The position numbers were made by a program, and so were the translations under genes. Below are positions 51,261 to 59,864 of a stretch of DNA of 64,000 nt, piece by piece (position 1 is the stretch's first letter; each line of letters starts with the position of its first letter). Under the pieces are notes generated by a model, which had not been told where the DNA came from, made no database searches, and saw nothing but the letters and a program-made list of their open reading frames with translations. The DNA comes from Lachnospiraceae bacterium. GTDB lineage: Bacteria > Bacillota > Clostridia > Lachnospirales > Lachnospiraceae. Where the stretch lies: positions 19,488 through 83,487 of the forward strand of contig JAQUVX010000019.1 in the NCBI GenBank assembly GCA_028693165.1. Direction: 5' to 3'.

Positions 51261-51677
51261 ATGGACACACCTAAAGATATTTCAACATTATACCGAAAAA
51301 TGAATATGATTGTTAATTCTCGGCTTTTATCTCTTGGATTAACCTGCGCCAAAGCCATGTTCCTTTGTTGCCTATTTGACCATAAACAGATGACACAAGT
51401 AGAGATGTGCCGTGACCTCGACATGGATAAAAGTACGGTCACAAAAATGTTAATGCGGCTTGAAAAAGATGGACTTATTACAAAAACGGTGCACCCCGAT
51501 GACATACGCGCCTTTCAAGTGATGCTTACTGACAAGGCAACTGCGCTTGTGCCTAAAGCCAGAGAGATACAGCAGGAATGGCTTGATGAAGTTACCAGCA
51601 AACTAACTGATTTAGAAAAGCGCAACTATTTTGAGTTATTGGAAAAAGTCGCTATTGTTGCGAATGAAATAAGCTGA
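51261..51677 (+). CDS. MarR-family regulator
   Basis: A 138-residue winged-helix regulator (MTQVEMCRDLDMDKSTVTKMLMRLEKDGLITKTVHPDDIRAFQV shows the recognition helix and wing, here split by position 35-90). AGGAGGACAGG precedes ATG 51261. It is divergent from the MATE pump and is its likely repressor, with ligands that the pump exports. Confidence 0.92.
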   Translation: MDTPKDISTLYRKMNMIVNSRLLSLGLTCAKAMFLCCLFDHKQMTQVEMCRDLDMDKSTVTKMLMRLEKDGLITKTVHPDDIRAFQVMLTDKATALVPKAREIQQEWLDEVTSKLTDLEKRNYFELLEKVAIVANEIS

Positions 51678-51697
51678 AAACAATTTGAAAAAGGTCG

Positions 51698-51789
51698 CTA
51701 GCTGCCGTGGTTTTTTGCTCCAACTTGCTCATACTCGATCAGACCGTTGTCCTGCAAATAAGCAACGGCGACGGCCATCTGTTTTATGT
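51698..51789 (-). pseudogene. Short remnant resembling a mobilization-protein C-terminus
   Basis: About 30 codons on the minus strand (AVAVAYLQDNGLIEYEQVGAK, then stop) recall the C-terminal region of relaxases of related elements. No start or upstream part is present. Weak call. Confidence 0.25.
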
Positions 51790-51811
51790 TGAATCCAGTT
51801 CAATCGGATAT

Positions 51812-52010
51812 TTATGTTGATAATGGAATATTTCAGCAAGAATGCACCTAAAGAAATAAATTCCCTCTTCGGATATCGGACAACACGTTTTATGAAAAAC
51901 AAAGACACATGGAATCTTACTCATCATTACTGTGGAAATTAGTTGGGTGCATTATTGCTCCAATCACTTTTATAGCTATGAGGGGACAGAAAAAAATGTG
52001 CATTGAACTG
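51812..52010 (+). pseudogene. SdpI-like immunity protein fragment, frameshifted
   Basis: The frame from ~51812 reads APKEINSLFGYRTTRFMKN, then DTWNLTHHYCG, the conserved C-terminal pattern of SdpI/YhfL-type membrane proteins. After a one-base shift near 51939 it goes on as KLVGCIIAPITFIAM. The first ~120 residues of a typical SdpI are missing. It is a decayed passenger gene of the element. Confidence 0.55.
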
Positions 52011-52106
52011 ATTGCCATAAAGGGCATTCTCAATTCGAAAGTATCGAGATAATCTGCACAAACAAGACACCGCACTAACTTTTTACGGTTAGTGCGGTGT
52101 CTGTTT

Positions 52107-52454
52107 TTAGGTGTAAATCAATTCTACAAGCACAATTTCATCGGCTATCGCCTGTGCCTGCGTGCGCAGCCGGATACGCTCCAGCGTGTCTTCGAGCGGC
52201 ATGGGATGGGTATCTAACCAAGCCCCCTGTATCCGCTCCGACTGCTCAAAGGCGGTCTTGTCAACCGCCTTGCAGTGCTGTGCCAGCTCGCCGGTCAGCA
52301 GCAGTTCCCGATACATCTCCGGCTTATGTTTATGCAGATATTTGAGCCGTAGGTTTCCGTACTTACCAAGGTCGTTGTAAAGTTTGGCATCGTCCAGCTC
52401 CAAATCGGGATATAGTAGTCCACCAATTTCCGTATAGGTTAATTCAATCATCAT
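52107..52454 (-). CDS. TnpV-family transposon protein
   Basis: A 115-residue protein with the TnpV pattern: ELTYTEIGGLLYPDLEL, LGKYGNLRLKYLHKHKPEMYRELLLTG split around residue 30-55, and a C-terminal IADEIVLVELIYT. TnpV occurs in Tn4451-type elements; function unknown. ATG 52454 has GGAGG at good distance. It overlaps the preceding DUF6809 gene by 11 bases. Confidence 0.82.
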   Translation of the reverse strand: MMIELTYTEIGGLLYPDLELDDAKLYNDLGKYGNLRLKYLHKHKPEMYRELLLTGELAQHCKAVDKTAFEQSERIQGAWLDTHPMPLEDTLERIRLRTQAQAIADEIVLVELIYT

Positions 52455-52737
52455 TCCCATCCTCCACGTCTATCAAAAACACCTCTGCCATCAACCGTGT
52501 GGCGAGCTTAAAGCCATCCACAAAAGCCTGTGTGACTTCGTAAGAGGAAACACCCATCCGCTTCATCATAACCTCCTGAAAGCGTTGGGATTGCTCCTCT
52601 GTCAGTTCACTCATAAAGGCTTCTTCGTTTTTCCAAGCAGAAGTGTGCTTGCGTTTGAAGTTTGGCATTTGTGGGTCAAGCTGTTCACTGGGTGAAATAT
52701 TTCCGTAATATAAGTTTTCAATTGTTTTTTGCACCAT
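52444..52737 (-). CDS. DUF6809 family protein
   Basis: A 97-residue protein whose opening (TIENLYYGNISPSEQ) and C-terminal YEVTQAFVDGFKLATRLMAEV match the DUF6809 family, common as a partner of TnpV in Clostridia elements. AGGAGGTGACA precedes ATG 52737. It lies at the right end of the element; about 170 gene-free bases follow up to the right attachment site. Confidence 0.75.
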   Translation of the reverse strand: MVQKTIENLYYGNISPSEQLDPQMPNFKRKHTSAWKNEEAFMSELTEEQSQRFQEVMMKRMGVSSYEVTQAFVDGFKLATRLMAEVFLIDVEDGNDD

Positions 52738-52911
52738 TGTCACCTCCTGCTACTATCGTAGCCGAAAAGTGACCGAGCGTCCAGACCGGAATAGCGCCCA
52801 AACTTTTAGCAATGTAAAGTGATGAATCCGGCTAAAGCGCAGCAAAATAAGATAGAAATTAAAACAGACGGCCTATCGGTTTGACGGTCGTGTTCCCTAT
52901 GTAATGCTGTC

Positions 52912-53924
52912 CTCCGGCAGCCGCAGCGGGAAGTGAAGCAGCAGGTGGCGAAAATCAGGCAGCAGCAAGCAATTTTAAAACCCTGAATGTAGGAACCATG
53001 GCATTGACCTGTGGTATTCCGGTATTGTATGCACAGGAAAAAGGATATTTTAAGGATGCAGGTCTGGACGTAAACATTGAACTGTTTGCAACCGGTGCAC
53101 CGATCAATGAGGCAATCGCAGCAAAGCAGATCGATGTTGCAGTATCCGGTTTTGCTTCTGTATATTCCCTGGCCAATGCAGATTGCAGCTGGGTAGCTGA
53201 TGTTAACACGACCGGAGGTATCGGGTTGTATGCACGTGCAGATTCAGCAGTTGCACAAGCAGGGGAGACTGAGGGTCTGGTTGGCAGTGCAGATACCTTA
53301 AAGGGCCTTCAGATTATGGAGCCGTTGGGAACCGCAGTTCAGTACATGACAGAGACCTATGCAGGAAAGTTTGGTCTGTCTCCGGATGATATCAACCAGG
53401 TAAACATGGAATACGCATCCGCTTATCAGGCATTCACCACGGGAGAGGGTGATGCCATGGCAGCGAATCCGCCATACTCCTATCAGTTGGAAGAAGCAGG
53501 CTATGCAAAGCTTTGCTCTTTTGAAGATGCAACCGGCGTTAACATGTGTGATGGCTGTTTTGTGAGAAATGCTGTATTAAAGGATCGTTCAGAAGAGATT
53601 CAGCTGTTTGTTGACTGTCTTGTAAAGGCAATGGATGATATGCAGGATGACACCCTTCGTTCTGAGTACACCAGAAAGATCTATGCGGACAATGCAATTA
53701 CCTGCTCTGATACTGATCTGGCTCATGAGATTGAGGATCGCGATTATGTTGGTACCGAAGCCATGAAGGCAGCAGATTACAAGATGGGCGCAGCATGGGT
53801 TGCAATCACTGATTTCCTGGTAAGCGCTGAGAAGATTACGGCTGAGAACGCTCCGAATGTTCCGGCTTCCATTAATCCGACATTTGTTTCTAAAACAACT
53901 GGTACTGAGATCAAAGCTGAATAA
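52912..53924 (+). pseudogene. ABC substrate-binding protein, 3' part (cut by mobile element)
   Basis: The remaining ~336 codons of the split lipoprotein gene: an Ala/Gly-rich linker (AAGSEAAGGENQAA), then a NitT/TauT-type binding domain (TLNVGTMALTCGIPVLYAQEKGYF, AVSGFASVYSL, GLQIMEPLGTAVQYM). An internal ATG at 52998 could start a 308-residue product without signal peptide, which would not be exported. The downstream importer genes are intact, so the system is either silent or depends on excision of the element. Confidence 0.88.
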
Positions 53925-53953
53925 AGCTTTTCATAAAGCGGAGTGAACGAGAC

Positions 53954-54739
53954 ATGAAAAAGAAAAATGATAATGTATGGATGCTTTCAATCGTATCCAT
54001 TGTTGGTTTTATCGCAATCTGGTGGCTGTGCTGTGACGTATTAAAACTCACCAGTTCCGCAACGCTTCCGGGACCGGTCACGGTTGCAAAAACATTTGTT
54101 AAAAAGCTTTCCAGCACTGCACCGGATGGAGCAACGCTTCCTGCGCACATCTTTTCCTCCCTTCAGATTGCTTTGGGCGGCTGGATGATGGGTGTTGTAA
54201 TCGGCACTCCGCTGGGAATCTTTATGGCCTGGTACAAAAAAGTTGATTTATTTGTAAGACCGGTGTTCGATCTGCTTCGACCGGTACCGGGACTGGCATG
54301 GATTCCACTGATGATCATCTTGTTTGGTATTGGCATTACGCCGAAAATTGCCACGGTATTCTTATCTGCATTTGTTCCATGCGTGTTGAACTCCTATACA
54401 GGAATCCGTCAGACTAAGGATGTTCACATGTGGGTGGGACAGACATTTGGGGCTTCTGATACCCAGATGCTGTGGCATATTGCTGTTCCAACCGCCCTTC
54501 CGCTGATTATAACAGGAATCCGGGTTGCCCTTGGGGCATCCTGGACCTGCATTGTAGCGGCAGAGATGTTGGCTTCTACCAAGGGGCTGGGATATATGAT
54601 TCAGCAGGCAAGAGGAATCTACCGCCCGGATATCATTATCTGCGGTATGATTGCCATTGGAGGAATCGGTGCCATATTCTCTGGAATTCTGTCACTGATC
54701 GAGAATAAGATTGTGAAAGGAGTACGCAGAGATGGTTAA
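53954..54739 (+). CDS. ABC transporter permease (NitT/TauT type) 1
   Basis: A 261-residue membrane protein with ~6 helices and the permease EAA-type loop (GASDTQMLWHIAVPTALPLIITGI). It resembles SsuC/TauC permeases for sulfonates, nitrate or similar anions. GGAGTGAACGAGAC precedes the ATG. It pairs with the permease encoded next, giving a two-permease channel. Confidence 0.92.
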   Translation: MKKKNDNVWMLSIVSIVGFIAIWWLCCDVLKLTSSATLPGPVTVAKTFVKKLSSTAPDGATLPAHIFSSLQIALGGWMMGVVIGTPLGIFMAWYKKVDLFVRPVFDLLRPVPGLAWIPLMIILFGIGITPKIATVFLSAFVPCVLNSYTGIRQTKDVHMWVGQTFGASDTQMLWHIAVPTALPLIITGIRVALGASWTCIVAAEMLASTKGLGYMIQQARGIYRPDIIICGMIAIGGIGAIFSGILSLIENKIVKGVRRDG

Positions 54740-55526
54740 TCGTTTCAATAAAAGTGTCAGGAATTATGAAAAGACAATTTGTGCAGCGGCAGCCATTTTA
54801 GTATTCCTGGGAATCTGGCAGCTGGTGGTTATGTTCACAAAGGCCGGGCTTGTTCTGGCAGGACCGGTGGAAACGCTGACAGCATTTGTTCAGGCGATTG
54901 TGAAACCCATTGGAACGCATACAATCGAGGGACATATATTCTGGAGTCTGAGCCGCGTGATGGTAGGATTTGTACTGGGCTCTCTGGCCGGAATCATTCT
55001 GGGAATTCTGATGGGCTGGTTTCAAACGTTCTCAGCATTATTCCGCCCGCTTTTTGAGATTCTTCGTCCGATTCCACCCATTGCATGGATTCCGTTATCC
55101 ATCGTTTGGTTTGGATTAGGAGAGGCTTCCAAATATTTTCTGATCTTTTACTCCGCATTCTGTGCGGTAACTATGAACGCATACTCCGGTGTTCGACAGG
55201 TAGATCCGGAGCTGGTGGGTGCAGCAAAGATGCTGGGAGCCAATAACCGTCAGGTATTTACGACCATTGTTCTTCCATCCTGCGTTCCGCAGATCTTTGC
55301 GGGTTTACAGATTGCAATCGGCACATCCTGGGCGACGGTGGTTGCGGCAGAGATGGTACGGTCTGCGGAAGGCGTTGGCTGGGTCATCATCAAAGGGCAG
55401 GACAGCAACAGTACCGTACAGATTCTGGTTGGTATTGTTGCAATCGGTATCGTCGGATACATCCTGGCAGTAACCATGAGAGTAGTTGAAGCAAGACTGT
55501 GCAGATGGAGTGTGAGAGGAAAATGA
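54732..55526 (+). CDS. ABC transporter permease (NitT/TauT type) 2
   Basis: A 264-residue permease, start overlapping the first permease by 8 bases. The EAA loop reads GANNRQVFTTIVLPSCVPQIFAGL. Sequence differs clearly from permease 1, which means a heterodimeric membrane part. The stop overlaps the first ATPase start (ATGA). Confidence 0.92.
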   Translation: MVNRFNKSVRNYEKTICAAAAILVFLGIWQLVVMFTKAGLVLAGPVETLTAFVQAIVKPIGTHTIEGHIFWSLSRVMVGFVLGSLAGIILGILMGWFQTFSALFRPLFEILRPIPPIAWIPLSIVWFGLGEASKYFLIFYSAFCAVTMNAYSGVRQVDPELVGAAKMLGANNRQVFTTIVLPSCVPQIFAGLQIAIGTSWATVVAAEMVRSAEGVGWVIIKGQDSNSTVQILVGIVAIGIVGYILAVTMRVVEARLCRWSVRGK

Positions 55527-56278
55527 GTAAAGACATTATTGTATGTAAAAATATGGATAAGACTTTTGACACCTCTCGAGGTGCGGTCCATGTCATTGAT
55601 CAGGTTACTTTAAATGTTCATGAGAACGAATTGCTGGTGCTGTTTGGACCGGGACAGTGCGGAAAATCTACGATGATCAACTGTATGTCGGGTCTGGAAT
55701 CTATCACCGGAGGTTCTGTGGAGGTAAGTGGAAAAACGGTGGAGAAACCGGGACCGGATCGGGGTGTTGTCTATCAGAGGATGGCATTATTTCCATGGCT
55801 GACGGTTATGGGCAATGTGGAATATGGTCCTAAGGTTCGTGGAATGGATAAAAAAGAGCGCAGAGAACGTGCGCAGCATTACATCGATCTGGTAGGTTTA
55901 ACCGGGTTTGAAAATTCATTTCCAAATCAGCTTTCCGGCGGCATGCAGCAGCGAGTTGGCATTGCAAGGGCATATTGTAACGAACCGGATGTCCTGTTCA
56001 TGGATGAGCCGTTTGGTCATCTGGACGCTCAGACCCGTTACCTGATGCAGGAAGATCTGATGAAAATCTGGGAAAAAGAGAAAAGAACGATTGTATTTGT
56101 AACCAATAATATCGAAGAGGCGATTTATCTGGCTGACCGGATTGTTGTTATGACAAACTGTCCGACGCATATTAAGAAAGAGTATGAGATTCGGCTTCCG
56201 AGGCCGCGTAACTACGTTGATCCGGAATTCCTGGAGCTTCGTGAGGAAATCAGTGCGATTGTCGATAAAGCTTTGTAA
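55523..56278 (+). CDS. ABC transporter ATP-binding protein 1 (H-loop His replaced)
   Basis: A 251-residue nucleotide-binding subunit: Walker A GPGQCGKS (42-49), Q-loop VYQRMALFPW, canonical signature LSGGMQQR (137-144), Walker B LFMDEPFG (Asp161, Glu162). The switch His normally found in VTHD is Asn195 (VTNNIEEA). Its canonical signature would serve the ATP site of the second ATPase, while its own Walker site faces the defective signature of that partner. Confidence 0.93.
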   Translation: MSKDIIVCKNMDKTFDTSRGAVHVIDQVTLNVHENELLVLFGPGQCGKSTMINCMSGLESITGGSVEVSGKTVEKPGPDRGVVYQRMALFPWLTVMGNVEYGPKVRGMDKKERRERAQHYIDLVGLTGFENSFPNQLSGGMQQRVGIARAYCNEPDVLFMDEPFGHLDAQTRYLMQEDLMKIWEKEKRTIVFVTNNIEEAIYLADRIVVMTNCPTHIKKEYEIRLPRPRNYVDPEFLELREEISAIVDKAL

Positions 56279-56289
56279 GGAGTGAGAAA

Positions 56290-57036
56290 GTGGAAAACAA
56301 AGATATTATTTTACATGTGGATCACATGACCAAAAGCTTCGGTGATCTGAAGGTTCTAAACGATATTTCTTTTGACGTTCATCGTGGAGAGTTCCTTTGC
56401 ATCGTTGGACCTACCGGATGCGGAAAGACGACATTTCTAAACTGTATTACAGGTTTGTACAATCTGACGGAAGGACAAATTCTGGTTAACGGGGAGCCGG
56501 TAGATACAAAGAAGCATAATATTGCCTACATCTTCCAGGAGTATTCTACCATGTCCTGGCTGACCGTTGAGGAAAATGTTGCATTCGGTTTGAAGATGAA
56601 ACGGAAACCTGCTGATGAGATTAAGCGGGAGGTGGCAGAAGTGCTGGAGATGGTAGGACTGACCAAGTTCAAGGATTACTATCCGGTAGAGCTTTCCACC
56701 AGTATGCTGCAGAGAGTGGTCATTGCAAGGGCATTTGCTGTGAAACCGGACATTCTTCTGATGGACGAGCCGTATGGTCAGCTGGATGTAGAATTAAGGT
56801 TCCGCCTGGAGGATGAATTGCTGAAATTGTGGGAAAAGCTTGGCACCACCGTAATCTTTATTACTCATAATATTGAAGAAGCAGTTTATCTGAGCGAGAA
56901 TATTCTTGTACTGACGAACAAACCAACCAGCATTAAAGAAAAACTTGAAAATACATTACCAAGACCTCGAAGCGTTGTAACTCCTGATTTTATCGATGTG
57001 AGAAATCAGGTTACCGAACTGATTAAATGGTGGTAG
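56290..57036 (+). CDS. ABC transporter ATP-binding protein 2 (degenerate signature)
   Basis: A 248-residue subunit starting at GTG with AAGGAGTGAGAAA upstream. Walker A GPTGCGKTT, Walker B LLMDEPYG (Asp159, Glu160) and H-loop His193 (ITHNIEEA) are normal, but the signature reads LSTSMLQR in place of LSGGQQR (135-142). The importer thus has two different ATPases and two different permeases. Confidence 0.93.
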   Translation: MENKDIILHVDHMTKSFGDLKVLNDISFDVHRGEFLCIVGPTGCGKTTFLNCITGLYNLTEGQILVNGEPVDTKKHNIAYIFQEYSTMSWLTVEENVAFGLKMKRKPADEIKREVAEVLEMVGLTKFKDYYPVELSTSMLQRVVIARAFAVKPDILLMDEPYGQLDVELRFRLEDELLKLWEKLGTTVIFITHNIEEAVYLSENILVLTNKPTSIKEKLENTLPRPRSVVTPDFIDVRNQVTELIKWW

Positions 57037-57050
57037 AAAGTGGACGCAAA

Positions 57051-58520
57051 ATGAAAGCAATTATGTTAATGTTTGATACTTTAAACAGGAGAATGCTGGA
57101 ACCTTATGGCTGCGGTTGGACGATTACTCCCAATTTCCAGAGATTGGCCGAGCACAGTATTACGTTTGATACCTGCTATGGGGGAAGCCTTCCCTGTATG
57201 CCGGCCCGAAGAGAATTGCATACGGGGCGATATAATTTTCTGCACAGAGCATGGGGGCCGATCGAGCCGTTTGATGATTCTATGCCTGAGATGTTGTCAG
57301 AAAATGGAGTCTATACCCATATGATCAGTGATCACCAGCATTACTGGGAGGATGGTGGGGCAACCTATCATCATCGCTATAACAGTTGGGAGATTGTGCG
57401 CGGCCAGGAAGGTGACTGCTGGAAGGGGCAGGTATCGGAGCCGGTTGTGCCGGAACATCTTGGACGCAGCTGGAGACAGGATCTGGTAAATCGCCAGTAT
57501 TTCACCAGAGAAGAACATCAGCCGCTGGCGCAGGTTTTTGATCTGGGTATGGAGTTCATAGAGAAAAACAAAGATCAGGATAACTGGTTCCTGCATTGGG
57601 AATGCTTTGATCCCCATGAACCGTTCTTCACACAGGATAAATATAAGAAATTGTACGAAAAATCCTATGAGGGTCCGATCTTTGACTGGCCGGAATACCA
57701 GGAAGTAACAGAAACTGCAGCAGAGGTGGAGCATGCACGAAATCAGTACGCAGCACTTCTGACCATGTGCGACACGTATCTTGGAAAATTCCTGGATTAT
57801 ATGGATGAACAGGATCTGTGGAAGGATACCATGCTGATTGTGAATACCGATCATGGCTTTTTGCTTGGCGAGCATGATCTGTGGGCAAAGAGTGCACATC
57901 CGTGGTACGACGAAACGGTACATATCCCGCTGTTCATCTGGGACCCGCGAAGCGGAATCAAGAACGAACATCGATCTTCCCTGGTACAGGGGATTGATAT
58001 TCCGGTGACGCTGCTGCATTACTTTGGATTGCAGGAGACCGAGGATATGCAGGGACATGATCTGGAGCAGGTGATTCGTGAAGATCAGCCGGTTCGGCAG
58101 TATGCACTCTTCGGCATGCATGGAGCGCAGGTGAATGTGACGGATGGAAATTACGTCTATATGCGTGATCCAATGCCTGGTAATGGACCGCTGTTCAACT
58201 ATACACAGATGCCGACCCATATGCGCAGTCTGTTTAGCGTAGAGGAGATGAGGACGGCAGAATTGATGCCGGGATTTTCCTTTACAAAAGGAACGCCGCT
58301 GATGAAAATTAATGCCATGGAAGACACATCAGGAGATACGACCATGAAGAGCAGTCTGGGTACGGTGCTGTATGATCTGAAGCAGGACCCATATCAGATG
58401 CATCCGATTCGGGATGAAGAAAAAGAGGCTGAATTGCAGGCAGCGATGATTGCCCTGATGAAGGAAAATGACGCTCCGAGCGAGCAGTACGAGCGGCTGG
58501 GGTTCAATACGCTGGCATAG
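57051..58520 (+). CDS. Cytoplasmic type I sulfatase
   Basis: A 489-residue sulfatase-fold enzyme. The CxPxR motif that is turned into formylglycine is complete (CMPAR, Cys49 to Arg53, followed by RELHTGR). Metal and substrate residues are visible (MFDTLN with Asp9; VNTDHGF, GEHDLWAKSAHP). There is no signal peptide, so it acts inside the cell on imported sulfate esters, in line with its place at the end of the importer operon. Phosphonate monoester hydrolase activity is an alternative for this fold. No formylglycine-generating enzyme is encoded in the window. ATG 57051 is preferred to 57027, which lies in the preceding gene without a ribosome site. Confidence 0.9.
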   Translation: MKAIMLMFDTLNRRMLEPYGCGWTITPNFQRLAEHSITFDTCYGGSLPCMPARRELHTGRYNFLHRAWGPIEPFDDSMPEMLSENGVYTHMISDHQHYWEDGGATYHHRYNSWEIVRGQEGDCWKGQVSEPVVPEHLGRSWRQDLVNRQYFTREEHQPLAQVFDLGMEFIEKNKDQDNWFLHWECFDPHEPFFTQDKYKKLYEKSYEGPIFDWPEYQEVTETAAEVEHARNQYAALLTMCDTYLGKFLDYMDEQDLWKDTMLIVNTDHGFLLGEHDLWAKSAHPWYDETVHIPLFIWDPRSGIKNEHRSSLVQGIDIPVTLLHYFGLQETEDMQGHDLEQVIREDQPVRQYALFGMHGAQVNVTDGNYVYMRDPMPGNGPLFNYTQMPTHMRSLFSVEEMRTAELMPGFSFTKGTPLMKINAMEDTSGDTTMKSSLGTVLYDLKQDPYQMHPIRDEEKEAELQAAMIALMKENDAPSEQYERLGFNTLA

Positions 58521-58591
58521 AGAGATAGATTCACTTGTTGTGATGGTGTACGTTTATGGAACAGAACTATATTATATTTGTCTACAGCCTG

Positions 58592-58622
58592 AGAGTCCGG
58601 AGATCAAATCCGGACTCTTTTT
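58592..58622 (+). terminator. Terminator of the importer-sulfatase operon
   Basis: AGAGTCCGG and CCGGACTCT form a perfect 9-bp stem with a 9-base loop, then TTTT. It lies ~70 bases after the sulfatase stop. Confidence 0.88.
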
Positions 58623-58724
58623 CGGATCAAGCCCTGTTTCACCGTCACAGCTATTGTCACGGCTTTTGGGAAGCAGGAAACCTGGTGGATTTTTTGTTGG
58701 AAAAGAAATTTTAGATAGATAGCC

Positions 58725-58753
58725 TTAACAAATAGACAAAATTATGCTAAAAT
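58725..58753 (+). promoter_or_regulatory. Promoter of the rhomboid-HIT-sigma unit
   Basis: TTAACA (58725-58730), 17 bases, TAAAAT (58748-58753), 31 bases before the rhomboid start. Confidence 0.65.
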
Positions 58754-58784
58754 AACTTCAAACGATCAATTAAATGGAGTAACT

Positions 58785-59408
58785 ATGGGACAATATCAGT
58801 ATGGAAGAAAACGGACCTGGGTTAATGGTGGTCTGATTGCCTTGAATATTTTGTACTTCCTGTATCTGGAAATTGCAGGTTCCAGTGAAGATACGGTATT
58901 TATGCTACAGCATGGGGCGATGTATGCACCGATGGTCTTGCAGGATCATGAGTATTATCGTCTGCTGACGTCTGTATTTATGCATTTTGGAATTGACCAT
59001 ATTGTAAACAATATGCTTGTTCTGTTTGTGTTGGGCGACAACCTGGAACGCGCGCTGGGGAAGGTGAAGTATCTTCTATTCTACCTGCTTTGCGGTGTGG
59101 GTGCGAATATTGTCTCGATGCTGATTGGTATACATGATTCCGTTCAGGCGGTGGGAGCAGGTGCTTCCGGCGCTATTTTTGGTGTGATTGGCGGGCTGCT
59201 TTATGCGGTCGGTGTCAATCGAGGGCGTCTGGAGGATTTGAGTTCCAGACAACTGGTGGTTGTGATCCTATTTTCCCTGTATTTTGGTTTTACCAGTACG
59301 GGTGTTGATAATGTAGCACATGTGGCAGGGCTGCTCATCGGAGTGCTGCTGGCCGCGATTCTGTACCGGAAACCACAGCGCAGTTCCGGACTGGAATATT
59401 GGGGATAA
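58785..59408 (+). CDS. Rhomboid-family intramembrane serine protease
   Basis: A 207-residue membrane protein with six helices. The catalytic Ser is in GAGASGAIFG and the His in DNVAHVAGLLIG; the conserved FMHFGIDHIVNNMLVLFVLG loop is present. It cuts transmembrane substrates within the membrane; the substrate is unknown. First gene of a unit with the HIT and sigma-factor genes. Confidence 0.93.
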   Translation: MGQYQYGRKRTWVNGGLIALNILYFLYLEIAGSSEDTVFMLQHGAMYAPMVLQDHEYYRLLTSVFMHFGIDHIVNNMLVLFVLGDNLERALGKVKYLLFYLLCGVGANIVSMLIGIHDSVQAVGAGASGAIFGVIGGLLYAVGVNRGRLEDLSSRQLVVVILFSLYFGFTSTGVDNVAHVAGLLIGVLLAAILYRKPQRSSGLEYWG

Positions 59409-59436
59409 TAGTAAAAATAAGGAAGGAGGAATTGCT

Positions 59437-59853
59437 ATGAGAGATGATGACTGTATTTTCTGTAAAATTGCAAATGGAGAGATTCCTGCTGCAACGGTTT
59501 ACGAGGATGCGGATTTTCGTGTAATTTTGGATCTTGGACCTGCTGCAAAGGGACATGCTTTGATTTTGCCGAAATCGCATTATAAGGATATTTGTGAGGC
59601 GGAGCATGCAGTCGCCGAGAAGTTGTTCCCGTTGGCCGCCAGAGTCGGTAAGGCGATGAAGACGAAGCTGCAGGCAAGTGGTTTTAATGTGGTTCAGAAC
59701 AACGGCACCAGTGCGGGACAGACGGTATTTCATCTGCATGTGCATGTGATTCCGCGTTATGATGATGGGCCTGCGATGGTAACCTGGACGCCGGGCAGCG
59801 CAGAGCCAGAGGAACTGAAGTCGATTGCAGAGAGTTTAAAAGCAGCCATATAA
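59437..59853 (+). CDS. HIT-family nucleotide hydrolase
   Basis: A 138-residue histidine-triad protein. CIFCKIANGEIP opens it and the triad HLHVHVIPR is near residue 96. HIT proteins of this size hydrolyse AMP-linked or related nucleotide conjugates. GGAAGGAGG precedes ATG 59437. Confidence 0.95.
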   Translation: MRDDDCIFCKIANGEIPAATVYEDADFRVILDLGPAAKGHALILPKSHYKDICEAEHAVAEKLFPLAARVGKAMKTKLQASGFNVVQNNGTSAGQTVFHLHVHVIPRYDDGPAMVTWTPGSAEPEELKSIAESLKAAI

Positions 59854-59864
59854 CAGGAGGATAC

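Larger units (their letters stand above)
44520..52914. mobile_element. 8.4-kb mobilizable element of the Tn4451/large-serine-recombinase type
   Basis: The element splits a binding-protein gene. Both ends contain CTC (44520-44522 and 52912-52914). Going inward from TC, 11 bases on each side lead to CATAGGGAACA (44534-44544) and its mirror TGTTCCCTATG (52891-52901), the symmetry expected of the two halves of an attP site. Contents from left: serine recombinase, TnpW, relaxase, MobC, candidate oriT, XRE regulator, cytidylate-kinase-like protein, MATE pump, MarR, two gene remnants, TnpV, DUF6809. No conjugation (type IV) genes are present, so it would be mobilized by another element. A core at TC 52910-52911 is an alternative and also keeps the frame. 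Confidence 0.85.
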
